From Lachnospiraceae bacterium (lineage in GTDB: Bacteria; Bacillota; Clostridia; Lachnospirales; Lachnospiraceae): a stretch of 64,000 nt of DNA. A model generated the notes under the pieces. That model worked only from the letters and a program-made list of their open reading frames with translations. It was not told the origin of the DNA and did no database searches. Location: contig CAJTIR010000004.1 in NCBI GenBank assembly GCA_910576385.1, positions 107,048 through 171,047 on the forward strand, read 5' to 3'. This document shows, one piece after another, positions 25,646-34,011 of this stretch. Both the position numbers and the translations under genes were made by a program. Every line of letters starts with the position of its first letter. Within the stretch, counting starts at the first letter, position 1.

Positions 25646-26503
25646 ATGTATAAAGAAGTTGATATTTCTTCAAATAATGTTCCGATAACACTTTCTATCT
25701 GGTATACAGAAAGAAGCTGTCCTACCATTGTTTTTTTGCCGGGTACTATGTCACACCCTCTCATGTATGAGAATTTTCTATGTGGATTGAGCGAAAGAGG
25801 GTTTATTATAATAGGTGTTCACTATCTTTCACACGGAAAAAGCCCAAAAATCAAAAAAAATTATATAATGGAAGATATGTTGCATAATGTATATGACGCA
25901 ACAACTTACGGAATAGAAAATTTCGGCGAAAACATAGCTGTCATGGGTTCCAGTCAAGGCGGGATTTTAGCTGCAATGGCGGCAGGTAGGGACACAAGGT
26001 TAAAAGCCATTTTTCCACATAATATCATGCTGACTACATTAAAAGAAACTATGAGCTTAACAAAATATCCCGCATGGTCGTACCGTTTTATGGGGCTGAT
26101 ACAGTGGGGCTTTCGTGTAGGTGGAAAATTGCTGCCTAACTACAAGGTTCCAGGAGACGCTTATTTAGACTATGACAGAGTATTTTATAGTGAACAGGCA
26201 AAACAAGATTGCTTAAATGACCCTATGCTTTTACCCTATTATCCTTTAAGATTTGTCGCCAGCTTATTTAATGCTGACTTATCGTGCTTGGAGAATGGAG
26301 CTATACAATGTCCTGTTATTTTAATTACTGCCAAAGGCGACCCGCTTTTTAGCTTTGATTATACCAACAAAGTATTTGATTTAATTCATGTACCGCAAAA
26401 GGAATTACTTGCTTTAGAGCTTAATCGTCACATGATTTTTAATGAGGACACGGACACTACAATAAACGCATTGGAAGCTACCTTGCATAAATATCTTGGA
26501 TAG
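25646..26503 (+). CDS. alpha/beta hydrolase
   Basis: The 285-residue protein has an alpha/beta-hydrolase fold: oxyanion-side strand TIVFLPGTMSH, nucleophile elbow GSSQGG, acid-side strand PVILITAKGDP, and a late His in LNRHMIFN. The substrate cannot be inferred. ATG 25646 is used, 10 bases after GGAG, rather than the TTG at 25631 that lies in the operator. It is under operator 1, so it is probably controlled by the TetR gene next to it together with the exporter. Confidence 0.75.
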   Translation: MYKEVDISSNNVPITLSIWYTERSCPTIVFLPGTMSHPLMYENFLCGLSERGFIIIGVHYLSHGKSPKIKKNYIMEDMLHNVYDATTYGIENFGENIAVMGSSQGGILAAMAAGRDTRLKAIFPHNIMLTTLKETMSLTKYPAWSYRFMGLIQWGFRVGGKLLPNYKVPGDAYLDYDRVFYSEQAKQDCLNDPMLLPYYPLRFVASLFNADLSCLENGAIQCPVILITAKGDPLFSFDYTNKVFDLIHVPQKELLALELNRHMIFNEDTDTTINALEATLHKYLG

Positions 26504-26507
26504 CATA

Positions 26508-26565
26508 TTGATTATATAATCAATAAATGTTATACTTTTCATGACGATATAAATATTTTAGTCAT
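26508..26565 (+). promoter_or_regulatory. promoter and operator 2, in front of the TetR gene
   Basis: TTGATT (26508-26513), a 17-base spacer and TATACT (26531-26536). ATGAC at 26541-26545 and GTCAT at 26561-26565 have exactly the spacing of operator 1 and lie just after the transcription start. Confidence 0.7.
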
Positions 26566-26580
26566 AAGGAGGTTATGAGT

Positions 26581-27162
26581 TTGCCACGATTTACGGAACA
26601 AGAAAAAGAAATCATAAACAGTAAACTTTTGATAGAGGGAGAAAAGCTGTTTGCATTACACGGCTTAAAAAAAGTAACAGTTGATGATTTAGTAGCTGCT
26701 GTAAACATATCAAAAGGTTCTTTCTATGCTTTTTATCCCAGTAAAGAACATCTATATGTTGAAATCAATTTTCGCTTACAAAAAGAGTTATTTACAAGTA
26801 TAGAAACAACCGTTAAAAAGAAAAAGTATAAGAACCATAGAGATTTAGCAAAGGACGTTATCATGCTAAGTTTAACGGGGGTGATTACTTCGCCTATTCT
26901 TTCACAGATTGATTTATCTTTAATGGACTATCTGCAAAGAAAAATATCGTCAGATATTTTTGAAAATCATATGTACAGTGATATTCGTATATTGGAGATA
27001 TTGGAGGATTTAGGGGTTGTATTTTTGGTTCCGCATACGGTTATTATAAAATCCCTGTATTCTGTTTTATCCTGTTTGGAACAATTCAAAGAGGACGAAG
27101 AACTGAATATGATACAAAATCTTTTAGTGAATGGTATTATTCAGCAAGTAGTAGCAGAGTAA
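26581..27162 (+). CDS. TetR family regulator of the hydrolase and ABC exporter
   Basis: This is a TetR protein of about 193 residues: HTH in residues 10-60 (KVTVDDLVAAVNISKGSFYA, FYPSKEHLYVEIN), then a helical ligand domain. AAGGAGG ends only 2 bases before ATG 26575 but 8 bases before TTG 26581, so I take TTG as the start. Three operators of identical architecture, before the hydrolase, before itself and before the ABC genes, mark it as a local repressor of all three units. Confidence 0.8.
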   Translation: MPRFTEQEKEIINSKLLIEGEKLFALHGLKKVTVDDLVAAVNISKGSFYAFYPSKEHLYVEINFRLQKELFTSIETTVKKKKYKNHRDLAKDVIMLSLTGVITSPILSQIDLSLMDYLQRKISSDIFENHMYSDIRILEILEDLGVVFLVPHTVIIKSLYSVLSCLEQFKEDEELNMIQNLLVNGIIQQVVAE

Positions 27163-27169
27163 CAATCTT

Positions 27170-27207
27170 GTTTGGTTATTTGACAGGCAGATAGCCAAAC
27201 ATATTTT
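27170..27207 (+). terminator. terminator after the TetR gene
   Basis: GTTTGG at 27170-27175 pairs with CCAAAC at 27195-27200, extended by TTAT/ATAG pairing, then ATATTTTTTA. Confidence 0.6.
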
Positions 27208-27216
27208 TTATAATTT

Positions 27217-27245
27217 ATATGACTATATATTCATATAGGTCATAA
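27217..27245 (+). promoter_or_regulatory. operator 3, in front of the ABC exporter genes
   Basis: ATGAC at 27219-27223 and GTCAT at 27239-27243 have the same N15 spacing as operators 1 and 2. TATAAT at 27209-27214 just upstream is a likely -10; no -35 at the right distance is clear. Confidence 0.65.
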
Positions 27246-27265
27246 AGTCTAAGGAGGACAAAATA

Positions 27266-28111
27266 ATGATTGATGTGAAAAAACTGTATTTTAGCTATAC
27301 CGACAAACCGTTTGTCGAGAATGTGAGTTTCCATGTTGGGAAAGGAGAAATTTTTGGATTTTTGGGCCCCTCTGGTGCCGGAAAATCAACCATTCAAAAA
27401 GTTTTGACCGGACTTAATACAAGATATAAAGGCAGCGTAAAAGTTGCAGGTACAGAAATTCGGGAGCGTACAAATCGGTTTTATGAAAATATTGGAGTAG
27501 ACTTTGAATTTTCAACCTGCTACGAGAAATTCACAGCACGGCAAAATCTCGCCTATTTTGCTTCGTTGTATGAAAAGCAGCCTCGGTCTATTGATGAACT
27601 ATTGCATATGGTTGGATTGGAAAATGACGGAGATAAAAAGGTTGGCGACTTTTCCAAAGGTATGCGTTCCCGCTTGAATTTTATCAAAGCGTTGATACAT
27701 GACCCAGACATATTATTCCTTGATGAACCGACAAGCGGTCTTGACCCTACGAATAATCGTTTGATGAAAGATATTATCCTTGCAGAAAAGAAACGTGGGA
27801 AAACGGTTATCATCACTACTCACAACATGTTTGACGCAACAGAGCTATGTGACCAGGTAGCCTTTATCGTTGCCGGAAAAGTAAGCGCATTGGATAGTCC
27901 GCATAATTTGATTATGTCAAGGGGAGCTGCAAAAATACAATATACCTACTATGACAAAGGTGAGAAAACGGGAGAATGTCTGCTTGATAGAACCACAGAA
28001 GATAAGTTATTGAAAAACTTAATTTCCGAAAACCGTCTGCTTTCCATTCATAGTAGTGAGCCTACATTAAATGATATTTTTGTAGATATTACAGGGAGGA
28101 CACTTCAATGA
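27266..28111 (+). CDS. ABC exporter ATP-binding protein
   Basis: The 281-residue ATPase has Walker A (GPSGAGKST), signature FSKGMRSRLN, Walker B (DILFLDEPTSGLD) and H-loop (TTHNMFD). The C-terminal domain resembles drug/antibiotic exporter ATPases. AAGGAGG precedes the ATG. It overlaps the first permease gene by 4 bases. The product works with the two permeases encoded next. Confidence 0.9.
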   Translation: MIDVKKLYFSYTDKPFVENVSFHVGKGEIFGFLGPSGAGKSTIQKVLTGLNTRYKGSVKVAGTEIRERTNRFYENIGVDFEFSTCYEKFTARQNLAYFASLYEKQPRSIDELLHMVGLENDGDKKVGDFSKGMRSRLNFIKALIHDPDILFLDEPTSGLDPTNNRLMKDIILAEKKRGKTVIITTHNMFDATELCDQVAFIVAGKVSALDSPHNLIMSRGAAKIQYTYYDKGEKTGECLLDRTTEDKLLKNLISENRLLSIHSSEPTLNDIFVDITGRTLQ

Positions 28112-28791
28112 GATTGGGACGTTTAGTTTGTGGTGATATACATTTCCAATGGAAATATGGTTTCTGTTTTATCTACTTTATTTTAACAGTTTTATATGTG
28201 TGCGGGATTGGCGCTTTGCCGGAACATTGGAAAACGGATATTGCTTCTATTATGATCTACTCTGACCCGGCAGCAATGGGATTGTTTTTCATGGGAGCGA
28301 TTGTTCTTTTGGAAAAAAGTCAAAAGGTATTAAATGCTATGGTGGTATCCCCTGTAAAAATATCGGAATATATACTTTCAAAAACAGTTGCGTTGATTGC
28401 TATTTCTACGGTAATCGCATTGATATTAGGGGTAGTTTCCGGCAGCAATCATTTACTGGGTATCGCAGTTGGTACTGCTTTAACATCAGCAATCTTTACT
28501 ATGCTTGGAATTATTGCAGCTACAAAAATTTCAAACTTGAACCAATTTCTCATTGTGATTATGCCAATAGAGATTATTTGCTTTGTACCGCCTATTGTTG
28601 GGTTGTTTGTAAAATTGCCAGATATATTTTCCTTTTTCCCCTTTATCGCCTGTATGAAACTTATAACCGGGAAAAGTTCTTTACTATCGTTTGATATGAT
28701 ACTTGTATTTGTTACATTGATTATCCTATACATGGTTGCGCGGCATACAGTTCAGCATATGTGGAGGACGTTAGGAGGTGTAAAGCTATGA
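28108..28791 (+). CDS. ABC exporter permease 1
   Basis: The 227-residue membrane protein has about six helices and the loop FFMGAIVLLEKSQKVLNAMV, VSPVKISEYILSKTV, typical of fluoroquinolone/antibiotic-type ABC-2 permeases. It overlaps the ATPase upstream and permease 2 downstream by 4 bases each. It probably forms a heterodimeric channel with permease 2. Confidence 0.8.
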   Translation: MRLGRLVCGDIHFQWKYGFCFIYFILTVLYVCGIGALPEHWKTDIASIMIYSDPAAMGLFFMGAIVLLEKSQKVLNAMVVSPVKISEYILSKTVALIAISTVIALILGVVSGSNHLLGIAVGTALTSAIFTMLGIIAATKISNLNQFLIVIMPIEIICFVPPIVGLFVKLPDIFSFFPFIACMKLITGKSSLLSFDMILVFVTLIILYMVARHTVQHMWRTLGGVKL

Positions 28792-29486
28792 AAAAGATAT
28801 TATCCAGTACCATACAGGTATTTAGGCAAATCAAGAGCGACCCTATGATGTTCGCAGCCTGTTTTACGCCTTTTGTCATGGGAGCTTTGATTAAATTCGG
28901 TATTCCATTTATTGAAAGGATAACAGCTTTTTCTTTGCAAGAATACTATCCGATTTTTGATTTATTACTTTCTATCATGGCTCCTGTATTGCTTTGTTTT
29001 GCATTTGCCATGATTACGTTAGAGGAAATTGATGATAAAGTATCGCGGTACTTTTCAATTACCCCTCTTGGTAAGGCGGGGTATCTCTTTACAAGGTTGG
29101 TAGTACCCGCAATTATTTCAGCGGTCATCGCTTTTATTGTACTGTTGCTTTTTTCATTAGAAAAGTTGTCCATTGGAATGACAATATGTTTGGCGCTTCT
29201 CGGCTCAGTACAGGCAATTATTGTTTCACTTATGATTATCACATTATCAAGCAATAAATTAGAGGGTATGGCAGTTACAAAACTAGCTGCACTTACATTA
29301 CTCGGAATACCAGCCCCCTTTTTTATTGATAGTTACTACCAGTTCGCGGTTGGCTTCCTTCCATCATTTTGGGTAGCGAAAGCCATGCAGAATGAAGCGG
29401 TTCTTTATTTCTCCATAGGATTGGTGGTAGCTTTAGTCTGGTACTACTTCCTTGCAAAACGTCTGTTTCGGAAGCTGGCAGGATAA
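28788..29486 (+). CDS. ABC exporter permease 2
   Basis: The protein is about 232 residues with six hydrophobic segments and the same loop pattern (FAMITLEEIDDKVSRYFSIT, PLGKAGYLFTRLVV). ATG 28788 is chosen because GGAGGTG lies 8 bases upstream and it gives a 4-base overlap with permease 1. It is the last gene of the TetR-linked exporter. Substrate unknown. Confidence 0.8.
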   Translation: MKKILSSTIQVFRQIKSDPMMFAACFTPFVMGALIKFGIPFIERITAFSLQEYYPIFDLLLSIMAPVLLCFAFAMITLEEIDDKVSRYFSITPLGKAGYLFTRLVVPAIISAVIAFIVLLLFSLEKLSIGMTICLALLGSVQAIIVSLMIITLSSNKLEGMAVTKLAALTLLGIPAPFFIDSYYQFAVGFLPSFWVAKAMQNEAVLYFSIGLVVALVWYYFLAKRLFRKLAG

Positions 29487-29534
29487 GGAGGCATATTATG
29501 GAAAAGGGTAGACTGATTAATTCTTTATGACGCT

Positions 29535-29639
29535 CACTGAATTGCCGAAGAAGTCCATCAGGCGATTGAACACAGCTTTCCACAATGTAAACATTGTATG
29601 GTACATGTTAATACGAATGAACTTTCCCATTCTGCATAG
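29535..29639 (+). pseudogene. C-terminal scrap of a cation-diffusion-facilitator transporter
   Basis: One frame reads H-stop-IAEEVHQAIEHSFPQCKHCM, then VHVNTNELSHSA and a stop. This is the cytosolic C-terminal domain of CDF metal exporters (AHxIAEEVExxI...CMVHVNP). It has an internal stop and nothing upstream. A decoy ATG behind AAGGAGG at 29498 gives only a 10-residue peptide. Confidence 0.5.
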
Positions 29640-29685
29640 GACGGGGAAGATGATTTAAGGTCACTGAAAGGAGGTGAAGTAGGTT

Positions 29686-29826
29686 ATGGAACGATACTGG
29701 CGGATTGTCATTGTTGCGGTTTTGATTGTCGTTGGCTTACTTAAAATTGTAATTATGAAGAAGTTTAACCAAAGGAGAAATTCTAACAATTGTTCAAAAG
29801 ATAGCGAGGACGACAAGATGTATTAA
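29686..29826 (+). CDS. small single-span membrane protein
   Basis: A 46-codon frame has a near-perfect ribosome site (AAAGGAGGTGA, 8 bases before ATG). It encodes MERYWRIVIVAVLIVVGLLK, one membrane helix, then a basic stretch and an acidic tail ending DKMY. It lies between the CDF scrap and the right-hand 180-bp repeat. No family was recognised. Confidence 0.5.
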   Translation: MERYWRIVIVAVLIVVGLLKIVIMKKFNQRRNSNNCSKDSEDDKMY

Positions 29827-29842
29827 GGTTTATTGAAATCTG

Positions 29843-30023
29843 TAAAAATTCACAAAAAATAGGATGATAGCAGGACAAATCAGGAAAGAAAACAGAATCC
29901 TCCCTGGTACAATTTACACAGCAAAAGCGGATGAGATCTGCCGCATAGTCAGGTAAATTGTAAGGGAGGAGGGGCTGTGTATATTATAGAAGATAGTAAA
30001 TCTCCTTACATCGTTGTCCGTGG
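29843..30023 (+). repeat. 180-bp direct repeat, right copy
   Basis: Same orientation and almost the same sequence as 25271-25450. Differences include ACAG for TCAG, one extra T in TATTATAG and GTCC for ATCC. The internal inverted repeat is intact. Confidence 0.85.
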
Positions 30024-30081
30024 TTCTGCATAAGTCGTACAATTGAATATTGTTTGGCGGCCTGTTCAAAAGCGTAAACAA

Positions 30082-30124
30082 CAAAAGCACGATGCCTGGT
30101 TTTATATTGGGTATCGGTGCTTTT
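30082..30124 (-). terminator. terminator of the XRE gene
   Basis: On the minus strand AAAAGCACCGAT pairs with ATCGTGCTTTT (one bulge), followed by GTTGTTT. It begins 3 bases after the stop codon. Confidence 0.7.
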
Positions 30125-30127
30125 ACT

Positions 30128-30730
30128 TTATTGCTGTTCAGGATGAAAGGCGAGCCATTTAGCTTCATAAGTATCTAAATAAAACCGGTTTCCATACTCA
30201 TTTTGAACGTAATGTTTTTTTACCTGATACCAACCGCGTAATTCAGTCCGCAAATCTGAGTCTGGGGAAATGGGTTCCAGCCATATCTGAGTAAATTGCC
30301 GGATCTCAGATAAGACAAGAGGCTTTCCGGATGGCAGACTCGGCTCGGAAAACAGCTGCGGCAGCGTAAACAGCTTTTGGGCATCAGAGAACGGAATGGT
30401 TTGCCCGTTTGAGAGCATCAGAGTATGATTGATGGTGTTGACCAGCATCCAACCATGCTTCGCGGACCAAACCGGTTTTCCGTGAAAAATTGGAAGCGAC
30501 TCTGAAGGAACTGGTACAGATTGAACTGAGATTCCCTGCTCCGACCGTCCAAGAAGAAAATCGGTTGTTACGCCGTAGAGATCGGACATTTTCTCAAGTC
30601 CTTCAACAGAGGGGGATTTGCGTTCTCCCTCCCATGCACTTAGAGTTGGTTGGGAGATGCCGAGTTTTTCGGCAGCCTCAATTACTTTCAAATTATTAAT
30701 TTGCCTTGCTTTCTTAAAATATCTCGGCAT
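30128..30730 (-). CDS. XRE family transcriptional regulator
   Basis: The 200-residue protein has an N-terminal HTH_3 (KVIEAAEKLGISQPTLSAWE, GERKSPSVEGLEKMSDLYGV, TTDFLLGR). The remaining 130 residues, with WLEPISPDSDLRTELRGWYQ, form a domain I do not recognise. It lies downstream of the toxin gene on the same strand but 110 bases away. Length and content suit regulators of integrated elements. Targets unknown. Confidence 0.75.
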   Translation of the reverse strand: MPRYFKKARQINNLKVIEAAEKLGISQPTLSAWEGERKSPSVEGLEKMSDLYGVTTDFLLGRSEQGISVQSVPVPSESLPIFHGKPVWSAKHGWMLVNTINHTLMLSNGQTIPFSDAQKLFTLPQLFSEPSLPSGKPLVLSEIRQFTQIWLEPISPDSDLRTELRGWYQVKKHYVQNEYGNRFYLDTYEAKWLAFHPEQQ

Positions 30731-30840
30731 TTGCCCACCACCTTTATCTTAACAATCATCTGTTATTCAAGAGTCCAGAATCTTCTTGCTGCGAACGTTT
30801 TCTCCTCCAGCTTTTTGATTCGTGAAAATACTGTTGAATG

Positions 30841-31596
30841 TCAGTCTACTATGTACATATTATTGTAGATATCGAGAATCGAATCTTTGGAACGGGAAAT
30901 ACCGATATCTGTTAGCCTAATATCAGTTTCACGTATCTGGGCAATAAAGTTTTGGATGTCCTCCCCAACGGAGGATGGTACTGAAATCCTCAGGTCTTCC
31001 CGAATTAACGGAAAAAGGCGAAATACATCCAGACGATGTTTCCGAATGTCACGGGGACTCACATAGAATCCCTGCGCCTTTTTGTCCTTGAGATCGAGCC
31101 AAGCTTTCATTTTCAAGGGAATGATGTGCTCGGCATCTAAGATGGATATCCCATCCGTGACGGTTCGGCCATCTAAAAGAAAATGATAGTAGTCGTCATT
31201 AAGAAGAATTGCGGACAGACTGGATACCTCATCATCAATATGCAGGGGCATGAGATGGGTATCAGCCTGAAGCTCCACATGATTCTGCGGTCTGGAGAAA
31301 AGCTCTATCATCTTAGGGTAAGAGGGATTGGCCGGGTCAATGAAGCGATAGAATTCAGGCTGTCCTGTGCTTCTCTGTCTGGCATGATAGCCGCCGGCTT
31401 CTATGAAATCCCAAAATGCTTTTGCAAATTCTGTTGTCAGTGCCTCCACGATAATTACCATGTCGATATCAGCGGTCTGGCGGAAGTCAAGTCCGGCATC
31501 TGACATAAGCAGATCGCAGGCAAATCCCCCAATAACCGTATACTGGTCTTTATAATTGTCGAAATGTTCTCTGAAAATATCTATTCCGTTTACCAT
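30841..31596 (-). CDS. nucleotidyltransferase toxin, AbiEii-like
   Basis: The 251-residue protein opens with a nucleotidyltransferase core: VIGGFACDLL (residues 21-30) and QTADIDMVI (40-48) with the DxD pair. A conserved Lys/Asp region (PLKMKAWLDLKDKK) and RKHRLDVFRL follow, which place it near AbiEii/MenA-type toxins. These transfer nucleotides to RNA (tRNA in MenA-type). The gene starts 15 bases after a winged-helix partner, the type IV toxin-antitoxin order. Assignment as a toxin is inferred from this pairing. Confidence 0.65.
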   Translation of the reverse strand: MVNGIDIFREHFDNYKDQYTVIGGFACDLLMSDAGLDFRQTADIDMVIIVEALTTEFAKAFWDFIEAGGYHARQRSTGQPEFYRFIDPANPSYPKMIELFSRPQNHVELQADTHLMPLHIDDEVSSLSAILLNDDYYHFLLDGRTVTDGISILDAEHIIPLKMKAWLDLKDKKAQGFYVSPRDIRKHRLDVFRLFPLIREDLRISVPSSVGEDIQNFIAQIRETDIRLTDIGISRSKDSILDIYNNMYIVD

Positions 31597-31611
31597 GTGT
31601 GTTTCTCCTTA

Positions 31612-32592
31612 TTATTCCTCATGCTTGATTGGAAGTACGTGTTTTTCTCTTATATCGTCCAGACCCATTTGAATCCGTTCATTTGGATTATCTTCCAAAC
31701 TTAACAGCAATGAGATATCATCAACCCGCCCGTTATTTGCCAACAAAATCGGATCATAGCGCCATACTTCAAGAATGTGCCCTCCAAAATCCCGGAAATC
31801 CTGCTCAGAGATAATTTCTGCAGATGGGATTTGTGTGCCGGCTTTTTTTGAGATGGCAGTTGCACCATCCTGTTCGTTTGCCCCAACCATTGAAATATCC
31901 GCCAAAGCAAGGACACCGCTTTTGGGCAATGCTGAATCATGGAAGGGGGTTCTGACGTATATAAGTCGTTCTACAGGTGATTTTAAGCGGGGATAACCTT
32001 TCTTTAAAAATTCAGGCTTATTAAAGGATGGAGAAATCCATTTGTTTGTTCCCTCGGTCTTGTAAGTAATTAGGCCGGATACGGTAAGATCATCAATTGC
32101 TCTGGTGCAGGTGGCTTTGGAGAGCAGAAGATCTCTGGATATTTGCGTCAAATTGACGGTATCAGTAGTCTGCAAATAATACAGATACAGGAACACGAGT
32201 TGGGTTCCGGGCGCCATTTTGTCAGGAACAGTTGTTTCCGTTTTGAATTTTTCCAAAAAGGAACAGCCCCAGAATGGGAGATAAACCTGTTGGGATGGTG
32301 AAATAAATGGTATATTGCTTTCAATCAGATTACGCCGCTGTTTGGATGTTATGTTTTCAAGACACAGCGCGCAGGGGAATTCGCATATCTCCTGAAATTT
32401 AATTAACTGCTTTTTTAATGTTGGAAGTCTCCATGAAGAATCAATAGGAGACAGTAGTACACACTGGCTTTTATTCCAGGACAGGCTTTGAATCTTATAT
32501 CCGTCACGAATATAAAAAGGTGTTTTGGCCGGACAATCAAATTCTGAAACTTTTATATTGTCCCCAAATATCGTTTCCAAAAAATCAAACAT
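31612..32592 (-). CDS. winged-helix antitoxin/regulator, AbiEi-like
   Basis: The protein is about 326 residues. A central winged helix (VNLTQISRDLLLSKATCTRA, IDDLTVSGLITYKTEG) lies inside longer N- and C-terminal domains, the build of AbiEi-family antitoxins. ATG 32592 is chosen because GAAAGGGGG lies directly upstream; the frame is open to 32619. Its promoter carries three GTTTCATT-type boxes, so autorepression is likely. It probably neutralises the toxin encoded 15 bases downstream. Confidence 0.65.
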   Translation of the reverse strand: MFDFLETIFGDNIKVSEFDCPAKTPFYIRDGYKIQSLSWNKSQCVLLSPIDSSWRLPTLKKQLIKFQEICEFPCALCLENITSKQRRNLIESNIPFISPSQQVYLPFWGCSFLEKFKTETTVPDKMAPGTQLVFLYLYYLQTTDTVNLTQISRDLLLSKATCTRAIDDLTVSGLITYKTEGTNKWISPSFNKPEFLKKGYPRLKSPVERLIYVRTPFHDSALPKSGVLALADISMVGANEQDGATAISKKAGTQIPSAEIISEQDFRDFGGHILEVWRYDPILLANNGRVDDISLLLSLEDNPNERIQMGLDDIREKHVLPIKHEE

Positions 32593-32623
32593 ATTTTTCC
32601 CCCTTTCAAGACTCTGCAAAAAT

Positions 32624-32682
32624 GTTTCATTAAAAATGACATTATACCATATATAATGAAACTTGTCAAATGCGAATGAAAC
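32624..32682 (-). promoter_or_regulatory. promoter and box array of the AbiE-like pair
   Basis: Minus-strand TTGACA (32669-32664), 17-base spacer, TATAAT (32646-32641). GTTTCATT boxes lie at 32682-32675 and 32662-32655 in direct orientation, and the inverted form AATGAAAC at 32631-32624. They flank the -35, lie in the spacer and follow the -10 respectively. Confidence 0.8.
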
Positions 32683-32834
32683 AATATGGAGCTTTTAAGA
32701 GTCTTTTATTATAAATTTTATATCTATTTTTTGATAATCCGCATAAACACTATACTTTCAAGCACTTTGAAATATAGGAAAATACTCATTTTACCACGAT
32801 TGAATGAGCCTTGATATGACACTGAAATCAATAT

Positions 32835-32872
32835 GGGAGATAGCACAAACATCTGTGTATCTCCCGTTTTTT
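32835..32872 (+). terminator. intrinsic terminator without an obvious gene
   Basis: GGGAGATA (32835-32842) pairs with TATCTCCC (32858-32865), followed by GTTTTTTATT. No gene ends before it on the + strand; 32683-33104 otherwise holds nothing I recognise. Confidence 0.7.
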
Positions 32873-33104
32873 ATTCGTGTAATATGATTACTTTACTCTG
32901 ATTTCAAATTTCAAGATTGCTTTCATCATTTCTGTATAAATTTGACCTTTTAGATTTTACCACTTTCAGAGTGGTAAAAAGTACGCAAGCATAATTTACA
33001 GATATAAGCGTCATAGAATTTCAAAATTTCCTTTATTGCGGTTTCACTTTCAATTTCAAGAGCAAACTTTGACAGATTAAAGTCTTTTCCAAAACAAAAT
33101 GGCA

Positions 33105-33611
33105 TTAAAACATATTATTTACAGCAAGAAGCATAAATAAGAAGGCAACTACTAATACAGTACATACCATTGCTATTCGATTTAATATCTTATGTGTTTT
33201 ATCCTTTAAAACAATAGATAATACATATACTAATGCAATTCCAATTATACCCCCTAATGTGTTGCTAATTAAGTCTGTAATATCACTTGCTCCGATAGCA
33301 AATATAAATTGAATTATCTCATATACAAAGCTAATTCCTAAAACAGAACCTATTGCTTTTAAAACAGATTTATTTTTAAAAAGCAAACTGAAATATGCAC
33401 CTACAGGGATAAAAACAATGACATTGTTTATAATTTCATCGAAGTCAATTTTTCCATTTGCAATAACTGAACCACCAAAAGGAAGTAAGTTTATTTGTCT
33501 TATGTGGTCTAACGCAGAAAATGAAAATTGTAGCTTAAATAAAATAATCCATGATAAAATCAATAAATAAACAATGAGCAATGCGACTGTAATTTTTTTC
33601 TCATTCTTCAT
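33105..33611 (-). CDS. VanZ family membrane protein
   Basis: The roughly 168-residue protein has four to five membrane helices and VanZ motifs INLLPFGG, IINNVIVFIPVGAYFSLLF and FVYEIIQFIFAIGASDITDL followed by ISNTLGG. VanZ proteins can give low-level teicoplanin tolerance by an unclear envelope mechanism; most chromosomal homologues are uncharacterised. The start is set at 33611 because TAGGTG lies 9 bases upstream. It is transcribed alone. Confidence 0.85.
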   Translation of the reverse strand: MKNEKKITVALLIVYLLILSWIILFKLQFSFSALDHIRQINLLPFGGSVIANGKIDFDEIINNVIVFIPVGAYFSLLFKNKSVLKAIGSVLGISFVYEIIQFIFAIGASDITDLISNTLGGIIGIALVYVLSIVLKDKTHKILNRIAMVCTVLVVAFLFMLLAVNNMF

Positions 33612-33679
33612 AATACACACCTACTTTCAAAAAAGATACTATCATATATTCTTACTTAACTAATACTGAAAATAAAGGG

Positions 33680-33728
33680 CAACATTCAAGCATACAAGTT
33701 CTTTATGACCTTGTATGCTTGGATGTTG
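33680..33728. terminator. long near-perfect hairpin
   Basis: A 19-base arm ending AAGCATACAAG (33680-33698) pairs with CTTGTATGCTT... (33710-33728) with one mismatch. The rest of 33729-34011 shows no gene I can support. Confidence 0.5.
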
Positions 33729-34011
33729 ATGAATTTTTCTGCCAATGATCTGGCAAAAAGCACCAGACGATTACAGGTAGAAAAACTTATGGATAACTTC
33801 ACTGATAAAGAATTAGCACTTCATTGATAATTTTCCATAGTATTGTTACCTCCTTATGTATCAAAACTGTTGAATTGGAATTTGTCATAATGAATTAAGG
33901 ATATTATAGGTTTAAGTAGTAGCAAGACTTTAATAAAGCAGAAAAGCCTCAATTGAATTTCTATACCAGATTAGTTACTGTGTATAACCTCCATATAAAC
34001 GTCCTCTTCCA

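Noticed and set aside
33729..34011. Possible short gene between the hairpin and the MFS gene
   Set aside because: Only broken frames are present; similarity to a helix-turn-helix tail was too weak to support.
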